This document shows, in pieces, positions 54,257 through 63,851 of a DNA stretch of 64,000 nt. Below the pieces are notes generated by a model. It did no database searches and was not told where the DNA came from. It was given only the letters and a program-made list of their open reading frames with translations. The position numbers and the translations under genes were made by a program. The stretch is from Siphonodentalium dalli (lineage: Eukaryota > Mollusca > Scaphopoda > Gadilida > Siphonodentaliidae), in NCBI GenBank assembly GCA_032622095.1, contig CP136062.1:231524578-231588577 (forward strand). Direction: 5' to 3'. How positions within the stretch are numbered: the stretch's first letter is position 1; each line of letters begins with the position of its first letter.

Positions 54257-54656
54257 TTAACCCTTTACCCAACAGAAGGGCCCTGTGCCAATGCATTCTC
54301 TTATATATGCGAGTCGACCATAGGTCGCCTCGCATATATAAGAGAATGCATTGGCTTAACACATTAAAAATTATAAAATTGTTAAAGAATGTAAGAAAAA
54401 ATGGTAAAAAGTGTTAAAAAAAAATTTTTTTTAGGCCAATGCATTCTCTTATATATGCGAGGCGACCTATGGTCGACTCGCATATATAAGAGAATGCATT
54501 GGCACAGGGCATAACTGTAACTATCACAATGTGGTCAAGGAGCCGGTTCCAATGATATCCATATTTGTATGGTTCTATTGAGACAGACCGAAGATATTTT
54601 AGGCTGTTGAAGCTTGATTTGGCCGGTTTTGGACGGTTTGTTGGGTAAAGGGTTAA
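54257..54656. mobile_element. TTAA-bounded element with perfect CCCTTTACCCAACA ends
   Basis: TTAA + CCCTTTACCCAACA at the left and TGTTGGGTAAAGGG + TTAA at the right (54253-54274 region and 54639-54656). Inside, between GCCCTGTGCC and GGCACAGGGC, are two complete palindromes (54287-54357 and 54434-54508) in mirror arrangement. These are the same cargo as type A MITEs but without their ends or the core hairpin. Confidence 0.85.
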
Positions 54657-54659
54657 CAG

Positions 54660-55439
54660 AGTATGTACACATGTGATCAGTATTTTGGGTCAATAGTGAC
54701 GCAAACCGAAGAAAGTAGTACCATTTCCCGGGTTTTCCCCCAAGAAAGGTAAATACTCGAGTACAGGCTTACATACTGTGGACTCGTCGAAGTATATACA
54801 CACTATTGGGACCGTTTCGTGGCCAGCGATGCCTGTCGTTTTCGATGTGAATACAAAAATCGCGCGCTTTCACTTCACACTCTTTTTTCTCTTCTACTTT
54901 TCTACAGTCTCAAAAAGAACGTGACAAAGAACTGTTTTCATTACCAACCATGAAATGTAATATAATCTTATCATAATGTATCTGTCTATGTTCAAATAAA
55001 AATTATATAAAACAAAAACAAAAACAAAAATCGTGCGCTTGGAACCGCTACTGACAGAAAACGGCCCGTGTTAATTGACATTAAAGTACGCCGGCTGACC
55101 TATGCGTACTATATCTGCGTGTGGTGGCCGAAGCGTATTTAGTTATACAAAACGCCATTTCCCATCTAGACAGGATTGAGTATTGATTATGTCCTGTAGA
55201 CTGAAATTAGCAACGTTAATTAGCGCACGCATCTCTTCTCTGTCTAACGCCCGCAGAGATCATATTCCGCCAATTCAAAACCTATAGAGGGAATTGTTTG
55301 ATGTTCTGATCTGTACTGACAGGGAACTTTATACCATTTATACCAACAAACAAGGTATGGAATATATTTCTTTGTTAATACTTGTTCCCCAATAATCTAC
55401 TGCATATTATGGGGTTATTCCAGCTCGAGATTGCATGCT
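54660..55439. other. No clear feature
   Basis: ATATATTTCTTTGTTAATAC at 55358 resembles 19097-19117 and may be a small dispersed repeat. AAACAAAAACAAAAACAAAA at 55010 is low complexity. Nothing coding recognised. Confidence 0.3.
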
Positions 55440-55444
55440 TTTCT

Positions 55445-55590
55445 GTGACTTTTGTGAGTCAGTTTAGAACGAACCATGAGAGATTAAAGATGATTCATTC
55501 ATAATTTAAATTAAAACCAGAAATGTTCTATGACCAGAAGAGAAAGGTCGAGGAAGCATGACACGTTTATCTACGCACCCACAGAACGTC
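55445..55590. repeat. Left flank repeat of the 87-bp array
   Basis: CGAACCATGAGAGATTAAAG + ATGATTCATTCATAATTTAAATT recurs at 58773-58812 (CGAACCATGACCGATTAAAG). In both places an array unit follows (GATCGCCAGGTGGCGCTC here, GATCGCTAGGTGGCGCTC at 58954). Confidence 0.75.
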
Positions 55591-58590
55591 GATCGCCAGG
55601 TGGCGCTCGTCCTCATATCTATTACGGTAGTAGTGGGGACAATAGCCTATAAGGTATGGTGCATCAACATTGAACCTGATCGCTAGGGGACGCTCCTCCT
55701 CATAGTTATTATGGTAACAGTGGGGACAATTGCCTATAATGTATGGTGCATCATCATTGAACCTGATCGCTAGGTGGCGCTCCTCTTCACAGTTATTATG
55801 TTAACAGTGGGGACAATAGCCTATAATGTATGTGGCATCAGCATTGAACCTGATCGCAAGGTGGCGCTCCTCTTCACAGTTATTATGTTAACAGTGGGGA
55901 CAATATCCTATAAGGTATGGTGCATCGACATTGAACCTGAGCGATAGGTGGCGCTCCTCCTCATAGTTATTATGGTAACAGTGGGGACAATAGCCTATAA
56001 TGTATGGTGCATCATCATTGAACCTGATCGCTAGGTGGCGTTCCTCTTCACAGTTATTATGGTAACAGTGGGGACAATAGCCTATAATGTATGTGGCATC
56101 AGCATTGAACCTGATCGCTAGGTGGCGCTCCTCCTCATAGTTATTATGGTAACAGTGTGGACAATAGCCTATAAGGTATGGTGCATCAGCATTGAACCTG
56201 AACGCTAGGTGGCGCTCCTCCTCATAGTTATTATGGTAACAGTGGGGACAATAGCCTATAATGTATGGTGCATAAGCATTGAACCTGATCGCTATGTGGC
56301 GCTCCTCCTAATGGTTATTACGTTAACAGCGGGGACAATAGCCTATAATGTATGGTGCATCATCATTGAACCTGATCGCTAGGTGGCGCTCCTCTTCACA
56401 GTTATTATGTTAACAGTGGGGACAATATCCTATAAGGTATGGTGCATCATCATTGAACCTGATCGCTAGGTGGTGCTCCTCCTCATAGTTATTATGGTAA
56501 CAGTGGGGACAATAGCCTATAAGGTATGGTGCATCAGCATTGAACCTGATCGCTAGGTGCCGCTCCTCTTCACAGTTATTATGGTAACAGTGGGGACAAT
56601 AGCCTATAATGTATGGTGCATCAGTATTGAACCTGATCGCTAGGTGGCGCTCCTCATCATAGTTATTACGGTAACAGTGGGGAAAATAGCCTATAAGGTA
56701 TGGTGCATCAGCATTGAACCTGATCGCTAGGTGGCGCTCCTCTTCACAGTTATTATGGTAACAGTGGGGACAATAGCCTATAATGTATGGTGCATCAGTA
56801 TTGAACTTGATCGATAGGTGGCGCTCCTCCTCATAGTTATTATGGTAACAGTGGGGACAATAGCCTATAAGGTATGGTGCATCATCATTGAACCTGATCG
56901 CTAGGTGGCGCTCTTCCTCATAGTTATTATGGTAACAGTGGGGACAATAGCCTATAAGGTATGGTGCATCAGCATTGAACCTGATCGCTAGGTGGCGCTC
57001 CTCCTCATAGTTATTATGGTAACAGTGGGGACAATAGCCTATAATGTATGGTGCATCAGTATTGAACCTGATCGGTAGGTGGCGCTCCTCCTCATAGTTA
57101 TTATGGTAACAGTGGGGACAATAGCCTATAAGGTATGGTGCATCATCATTGAACCTGATCGCTAGGTGGCGCTCTTCCTCATAGTTATTATGGTAACAGT
57201 GGGGACAATAGCCTATAAGGTATGGTGCATCAGCATTGAACCTGATCGCTAGGTGGCGCTCCTCCTCATAGTTATTATGGTAACAGTGGGGACAATAGCC
57301 TATAATGTATGGTGCATCAGTATTGAACCTGATCGGTAGGTGGCGCTCCTCCTCATAGTTATTATGGTAACAGTGGGGACAATAGCCTATAAGGTATGGT
57401 GCACCAGCATTGAACCTGATCGCTAGGTGCCGCTCCTCTTCACAGTTATTATGGTAACAGTGGGGACAATAGCCTATAATGTATGGTGCATCAGTATTGA
57501 ACCTGATCGCTAGGTGGCGCTCCTCATCATAGTTATTACGGTAACAGTGGGGACAATAGCCTATAAGGTATGGTGCATCCGCATTGAACCTGATCGCTAG
57601 GTGCCGCTCCTCTTCACAGTTATTATGGTAACAGTGGGGACAATAGCCTATAATGTATGGTGCATCAGTATTGAACATGATCGCTAGGTGCCGCTCCTCT
57701 TCGCAGTTATTATGGTAACAGTGGGACAATAGCCTATAATGTATGGTGCATCAGCATTGAACCTGATCGCTAGGTGCCGCTCGTCTTCACAGTTATTATG
57801 GTAACAGTGGGGACAATAGCCTATAATGTATGGTGCATCAGTATTGAACCTGATGCTAGGTGGCGCTCCTCATCACAGTTATTACGGTAACAGTGGGGAC
57901 AATAGCCTATAAGGTATGGTGCATCAGTATTGAAATCTGATCGCTAGGTGGCGCTCCTCCTCATAGTTATTATGGTAACAGTGGGGACAATAGCCTATAA
58001 GGTATGGTGCATCAACATTGAAACCTGATGGGTATGTTGCGCTCCTCCCCATGGTTATTATGGTAACAGCGGGGACAATAGCCTATAATCGCTAGGTGGC
58101 GCTCCTCTTTACAGTTATAATGGTAACAGTGGGGACAATAGCCTATAACGTATGGTGCATCAACCTTGAACTTGATCGGTAGGTGGCGCTCCACCTCATA
58201 GTTATTATGGTAACAGTGGGGGCAATAGTCTATAAGGTATGGTTCATCATCATTGAACCTGATCGCTAGGTGGCGCTCCTCATCATAGTTATTACGGTAA
58301 CAGTGGGGACAATCAGCATTGAACCTGATCGGTATGTGGCGCTCCTCCTCATGGTTATTACGGTAACAGCGGGGACAATAGCCTAAGGTATGGTGCATCA
58401 TCATTGAACCTGATCGGTAGGTGGCGCCCCTCCTCATAGTTATTACGGTAACAGTGGGTACAATGGCCCAAGGTATGATGCATCATCATTGAACCTGATC
58501 GCTAGGTGGCGCTCCTCATCATAGTTATTATGGTAACAGTGTGGACAATGTCCCAAGGTATGGTGCATCCGCATTGGACATGATCAGGTG
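55591..58590. repeat. 87-bp satellite, about 34 units
   Basis: The unit includes GGTGCATCAGCATTGAACCT, GATCGCTAGGTGGCGCTCCT and CAGTTATTATGGTAACAGTG + GGGACAATAGCCTATAA. Units alternate between several subtypes (AATGTATGG or AAGGTATGG; CTTCACAG or CTCATAG). Units become shorter and irregular after about 58010. Confidence 0.96.
56410..57729 (-). other. 439-codon open frame across fifteen 87-bp units
   Basis: Each 29-residue repeat reads CPHCYHNNYEEERHLAIRFN + ADAPYLIGY, with one CxxC pair per unit. The unit length keeps the frame. Units to the right of the plus-strand view (55590-56410) contain TAA in place of a Tyr codon, and 57722 has a 1-bp deletion. Variable sites change amino acids about as readily as not. 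No start context or known family was identified. Most likely a by-product of the array. Confidence 0.2.
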
Positions 58591-59138
58591 ACAAGCTGTA
58601 AGATATTAAGGTGACTTTTTTTTCTCGTCGACCACATACGTGTGCCACTAACCATGACACACTTGGAAAATATGTTCTCTTGTGAAATTTATTTGTTTTT
58701 TTTTAATATCGAATCAGCCACTTTATGAAAAAACACATTCGTTTTGTATTATGCGCGTATAATGTTTATTTCGAACCATGACCGATTAAAGAAGATTCAT
58801 TTATAATTTAAATTGAAAACATAAATGTCCTATACAGGCATCTTACAATCACAAGCGAAATCTCGGGAGAAAGCATGGGGACCCTCACGTATTCAGGGAA
58901 TTAGTCAATCGGTTGAGCGGAGTCCCGGTCGTCTGCGCGCAGACAGCACGTCCGATCGCTAGGTGGCGCTCTTCCTACCAGTTATTTTCCATATGTGCCC
59001 GTGACAGTCTATCAATGCAATGAGACAGCAATTATTGGATATATCAACTGGGCGATTCTCATTTTCGGTGGATTGTGTCGAATAAATGAGAAAATCGTTA
59101 CACGACAGCGCGTCCTAGCCGCAGGGATGCATCGATTC
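58591..59138. repeat. Right flank with the second flank-repeat copy and one array unit
   Basis: 58773-58990 repeats the left flank of the array and holds a single degenerate unit (GATCGCTAGGTGGCGCTCTT). The rest is unassigned. Confidence 0.55.
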
Positions 59139-59436
59139 TAGGCACGTACGTTACACGATTTATACTCTATACCGAAGCTCCCCGCCAGACGGGAGTCCTG
59201 AGATGCGACGCGGAGCGAAAATGGATTTAACGTCAAAACGACCCCGATATAGACACCCTCATATACTCAGAGATGGATAGAGTTGGGAGGGGTGTTGGTC
59301 TATTGTGTCGCCACACGCACGTTACGCGATTTATAATCTACAGAAGATCTCTGGCAGACGGGAGTCCCTAGGGGAATGCGAATTGTTTTTGCGAGAATGT
59401 ATTTAACGTCACGTTTATCCAGATATAGACCCCCCT
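59139..59436. repeat. ~173-bp tandem duplication, 2 diverged units
   Basis: CACG.ACGTTAC.CGATTTATA, CAGACGGGAGTCC and TTTAACGTCA..CGATATAGACACC occur at 59142-59261 and 59315-59434. Confidence 0.8.
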
Positions 59437-59474
59437 GGCATTATTTTCAGGGCTGGTACGAGTTTTACGCGATA

Positions 59475-59698
59475 ATGAGCGCGCCTTTTTCGAGGAACAC
59501 ATAACAAGACGATATATTGCTGTGAAATCATTCCGAACGTGCGAATGGAGCCTTTTAACCGTTTTAACATATTAAGCTCGACTTATCGCAACAATGTCAC
59601 AAGCGGGCGCCTATAATCGCCCCACTTGCGATATAAGCGGGATATTGGACGGTAAAACATCGCGCTTAATATACCAATTCTCCCGACTTGTACTGTAC
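59475..59698. mobile_element. Family C element, right-end portion
   Basis: Similar to 26800-27106: GAGCGCGCCTTTTTCGAGGA, GCTGTGAAATCATTCCGAAC, GCGATATAAGCGGGATATTG and the end TTAATATACCAATTCTCCCG + ACTTGTACTGTA. The left inverted end was not seen. Confidence 0.55.
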
Positions 59699-59997
59699 AT
59701 TAGTTGGTTGGTTGTATTGTACAGTCTAAGTTTATATTTTCTTCCAATGTGATAGAAGCTACATGTCGCCGGTGGGCTTGTAAATTGTCGTACCTCAGGA
59801 AAATCAAATTATGAGACACACAAAACTATAACTTTGCACATTAACACTTTATATCACAGTGCTTATAATAGATAATCTTTCATATTCAATTAGCTATAGT
59901 TGATGAGAAAACATGATATAATTGATTTATACGACACTTTTAGAAGTAAAAAATAAAAATCTTGTCTATAAGACATTTTAGTTTTGACGATTTCCGC

Positions 59998-60072
59998 GGC
60001 TCCGTTAGTCTCCGTTAGTCTCCGTTAGTCTCCGTTAGTCTCCGTTAGTCTCCGTTAGTCTCCGTTAGTCGC
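59998..60072. repeat. 10-bp tandem repeat, 7 units
   Basis: Seven units of TCCGTTAGTC, identical apart from the ends. Copy 1 of the family has a single TTCGTTAGTTTC at the corresponding place (1561). Confidence 0.96.
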
Positions 60073-60163
60073 TGTCACTCACGATAAGGATGCCATTCTT
60101 CTTCAAAACAATCCAATCAGAATGATCCTTTCAGGAACAATTTCGATTTTTTTGCGGGGAGCC

Positions 60164-60633
60164 TATATGTGACCCGCCATATCAAATCCAGTCGTAAGTC
60201 GGGATTTTTTTACCCTGTGCCAATGCATTCTCTTATATATGCGAGTCGACCATAATTGGCCTAACATAGGTCGCCTCGCATATATAAGAGAATGCATTGG
60301 CCTAACAATATTTTACAATTTTAATAATTTGTTCTTGTGTTCTTTAACAATTTTATAATTTCACCCATACAGAGCCCCAGAAAAACACGAGCAGACGACA
60401 CTCTTCTATATGCTTCTATTTGTGTGTGCATGGGGCTCCCTGCAGGGTAATGGATGTTTTTTATTTTATGTCCTAAAAATTGTAAAAAACATTTATTTAA
60501 AAAAAATGATAAAAAATTGTTAGGCCAATGCATTCTCTTATATATGCGAGGCGACATATGGTCGACTCGCATTTATAAGAGAATGCATTGGCACAGGGTA
60601 AAAAAATCCCGATTTGATATGGCGGGTTACATA
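60164..60633. mobile_element. Type A double-hairpin MITE, copy 4, in family G
   Basis: TATATGTGACCCGCCATATC at 60164 and GATATGGCGGGTTACATA at 60633. The left palindrome has an extra TTGGCCTAACATAGG piece in its loop; the right one is complete. The core hairpin is at 60363-60448 with GCAGACGAC. Family G copy 1 provides the empty site (TA at 2323-2324). Confidence 0.88.
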
Positions 60634-60800
60634 AACGACATTTTAGAAAACGAATTACCCTGAAAAACATCGAAAAATAACATTTGTACTTGACATTTTG
60701 ACAAGTTATCTGAGGAACTTGTGTGATCGAACCCGTAGATTCAGAAAATGCAATACAAGGTTTCGCGCCAAAATTGCAGGTACGACCGTTTAGAAGTCCA

Positions 60801-61115
60801 CCGACGATACACTAAAACGTGTGCACTGAGCCCTACCGACGATATAACATGTAACAAAGACAGGAGATGGAGTTCATTAGCGCAAATAAAACCACTGTCA
60901 ACCGCCTATAGTTGAACATTGGCACGAAAAAGCGAAATACAAGTGTAACGACCCGGTCGCATGTCCATGCTGCCTCACTGAATCGCGGCCTGTCATGGGT
61001 TCATATCAATGCACCGCATAAGCGTCTCAGTTGCTTTTTGACGACATACAATACATATTTCAGCAATGATTTAAAATTAGTGTTTGCATTGAAAATGAAC
61101 TCAATGACCAATTGG
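60801..61115. other. No recognisable feature
   Basis: No repeat signature before the array starts. Open frame 60912-61208 runs into the array and has no recognisable domain. Confidence 0.3.
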
Positions 61116-61117
61116 CG

Positions 61118-61963
61118 ATCACGTGCTGAGTACTTGGCGCGTTATCAGTGTTGCCTGTCTTATGTGTTGGCTGTGACCGGTGTTGCCTGTCTTATGTGTT
61201 GGCGGTGACCTGATCACCTTGGCGTGTTATCAGTGTTGCCTGTCTTATGTGTTGGCGGTGACCTGATCACCTTGGCGCGTTATCAGTGTTGCCTGTCTTA
61301 CGTGTTGGCGGTGACCTAATCACCTTGGCGTGTTATCAGTGTTGCCTGTCTTATGTGTTTGCGGTGACCAGTGTTGCCTGTCTTATGTGTTGGCGGTGAC
61401 CTGATCACATTGGCGTGTTATCAGTGTTGCCTGTCTTATGTGTTGGCGGTGACCTGATCACCTTGGCGTGTTATCAGTGTTGCCTGTCTTATGTGTTGGC
61501 GGTGACCTGATCTCCTTGGCGTGTTATCAGTGTTGCCTGTCTTATGTGTTGGCGGTGACCAGTGTCGCCTGTCTTATGTGTTTGCGGTGACCGGTGTTGC
61601 CTGTCTTATGTGTTGGCGGTGACCTGATCACCTTGGCGCGTTATCAGTGTTGCATGTCTTATGTGTTTGCGGTGACTTGATCACCTTTGCGTGTTATCAG
61701 TGTTGCCTGCCTTATGTGTTTGCGGTGACCAGTGTTGCCTGTCTTATGTGTTGGCGGTGACCTGATCACCTTGGCGTGTTATCAGTGTTGCATGTCTTAT
61801 GTGTTTGCGGTGACCAGTGTTGCCTGTCTTATGTGTTGGCGGTGACCTGATCACATTGGCGTGTTATCAGTGTTGCCTGTCTTCTGTGTTGGCGGTGATC
61901 TGATCACCTTGGCGTGTTATCAGTGTTGCCTGTCTTATGTGTTGGTGGTGACCAGTGTTCCAG
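61118..61963. repeat. 53-bp satellite with ~33-bp short units
   Basis: The long unit is TTGGCGTGTTATCAGTGTTG + CCTGTCTTATGTGTTGGCGG + TGACCTGATCACC. Short units lack the TGATCACCTTGGCGTGTTATC part and join GGTGACC directly to AGTGTTGCC. Roughly 18-20 units. GTTCCAGCCATGGAAGGGTT + AA at 61960-61979, directly after the array, looks like the right end of the TTAA composite family. Confidence 0.95.
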
Positions 61964-62269
61964 CCATGGAAGGGTTAACGAGACCCGAATGAGTAGCGTA
62001 GATGTTTATTCATGAGACCGCATGTCTGCATGAGATTGGAGTCATTGAGGAGTCTGAGTAAACACGAGGCATTCAGACTGACATCATCAATTGCGTCCGA
62101 TAACAAACGACTCGTGGCCTCTCAGCAGAAAAATACCGTGCACCAGCTCCGTTATAATTAACATTAGAACTGGTGGAGTGCATTCCTAACAGATTTACGT
62201 CTCTAGATATATGATTAACTTGTCACTTTCTATGGCGATGAGACTTTCCAGTCCAGACATGACGAAATA

Positions 62270-62425
62270 AATCTTTTCCAAATATGGAGTGCATGTCTGG
62301 CGTAGTAATATGAAGTGTATGTCTGGCGTAGTAATATGGAGTGCATGTCTGGCGTAGTAATATGGAGCGTAGTAATATGGAGTGCATGTCTGGCGCAGTA
62401 ATATGGAGTGCATGTCTGGTATTAG
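62270..62425. repeat. 26-bp minisatellite, about 6 units
   Basis: The unit is TGGAGTGCATGTCTGGCGTA + GTAATA. One unit is truncated near 62365. Confidence 0.92.
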
Positions 62426-62639
62426 TAACGTCAGTGAGAATCGTAGTATTTAGTAGTAAATATAAAAACAACAAAATGCGTTATAATCGGTAATAAATAT
62501 TACAATTTCCAACTAAAATATAAGAAATATCGTTGACTGATAAAAACTCGAACCAGATAGCGATGAGTACAATGTATTAAAAGTTTGTTGTGTTTTGCTA
62601 TCGTGGGAAAATTTACAAAATGGTATTGACCTCCTATCT

Positions 62640-62781
62640 CCCAGATGCATTACATCAGTGTCAGCCAATCACAGCAAGCATTATTACATCAGTGTCATCC
62701 AATCACAACAGTTAACGATAAAGCGACGAAGAGAATCAGGAGATTGTCGGAATTCCTATACGCGGTCGATTCGCCAGATAG
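62640..62781. repeat. Dispersed repeat matching 5186-5330
   Basis: CCAATCACAACAGTTAACGA + TAAAGCGACGAAG and GTCGATTCGCCAGATAGCTA lead into the 11-bp array. A 34-bp word (ATTACATCAGTGTCA.CCAAT) is duplicated just before. Confidence 0.65.
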
Positions 62782-63057
62782 CTAAACAATAGCCAAACAA
62801 TAGCTAAACAATAGCTAAACAATAGCTAAACAATAGCTAAACAATAGCTAAACAATAGCTAAACAATAGCTAAACAATAGCTAAACAATAGCTAAACAAT
62901 AGCTAAACAATAGCTAAACAATAGCTAAACAATAGCTAAACAATAGCTAAACAATAGCTAAACACTAGCTAAACAATAGCTAAACAATAGCTAAACAATA
63001 GCTAAACAATAGCTAAACAATAGCTAAACAATAGCTAAACAATAGCTAAACAATAGC
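62782..63057. repeat. 11-bp minisatellite, about 25 units
   Basis: The unit is ATAGCTAAACA, almost perfectly uniform (one CACTAGC variant). The seed word ATAGCT(T)AAA occurs once in the array-free copy at 5316. Confidence 0.97.
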
Positions 63058-63270
63058 GCAATAACATCTCGATTCGGGACGCAACTATCGGCGATAAACT
63101 GACACAAATGATTTCGCCATCGAGAATCATGCATTTAATTAATATATAATAATGACGTGTGTGTTGTCAGTTTGGATTAATATTCGTAAAAAATAACTAC
63201 TTTGAGGAAGATTATTCTCAATTTCCATTTGATCACCCTACCGGAGTGTTTCACATCACTTTAAGGGTCA
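63058..63270. repeat. Dispersed repeat family D, copy 3 (right part)
   Basis: ATCTCGATTCGGGACGCAAC, GGCGATAAACTGACACAAAT and ATTAATATATAATAATGACG match 40288-40385. The right end is GGAGTGTTTCACATCACTTT, as in copy 2. Confidence 0.75.
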
Positions 63271-63480
63271 GACGCATGTTTTTCCAAAATGTCACCAATT
63301 GGGGTTCTCAAAATCTGTCAGGAATATAAATTTTGTACAAGCGATTATTGTGACCTAATATTTAAGAATCATCAACCCCTTTGGAAATTATTACCTCTTT
63401 TACTTTACTATTATGACATGAAAAATATTTAAAATGTCATTGTTTTCAGCTATGAAGGTCTTCTGTAAAATGAATTTTTT
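63262..63480. repeat. Dispersed repeat family J, copy 2
   Basis: Diverged partner of 53925-54250, directly following family D. Confidence 0.55.
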
Positions 63481-63848
63481 TCCAAAAGTGCAGTTCATAT
63501 GTCCATGGTATCATATCTGTTAAGTACACAATTTTAGGATAATCTGTTCCTAAAATTCATTAACAGACGTTGAACACAAGAATCACAGGGATCACTGGCT
63601 AATGTGTACCTCGATAGCACAGGATAAAATATATCGTCCATTTCAAAGTCAAATAAATTATCGATAAAAACCCCACACTTTATACAAAAACATCTTCATG
63701 TATCGATAAAGATCTAATAATAATCTAGCCCAAATCAAGCGCATATTTGAATCCAAGTCGCCACTAAATTTCCATATTTAACAATAATTACGAAGCCACT
63801 TCTGAGTAAAACATTTACGCGTCTGACGGTTTAACCAATCAACGATCA
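63481..63848. other. No recognisable feature
   Basis: No coding or repeat signature seen. Confidence 0.3.
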
Positions 63849-63851
63849 TCA

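Larger units (their letters stand above)
59740..60800. repeat. Dispersed repeat family G, copy 2
   Basis: Partner of 1410-2625, with the same order of shared words. It is interrupted by a type A MITE (60164-60633) and has a different tandem array (10 bp) at the point where copy 1 has the 18-bp array. Confidence 0.72.

Noticed and set aside
56410-57729. Zinc-ribbon protein because of repeated CPHC
   Set aside because: One CxxC per 87-bp satellite unit, disrupted by stops in neighbouring units. No known zinc-ribbon fold is recognisable.
58921-58950. Another GTCGTCTGC core module
   Set aside because: GTCGTCTGCGCGCAGAC is a local palindrome, and the tenth base and flanking stems do not match the module.
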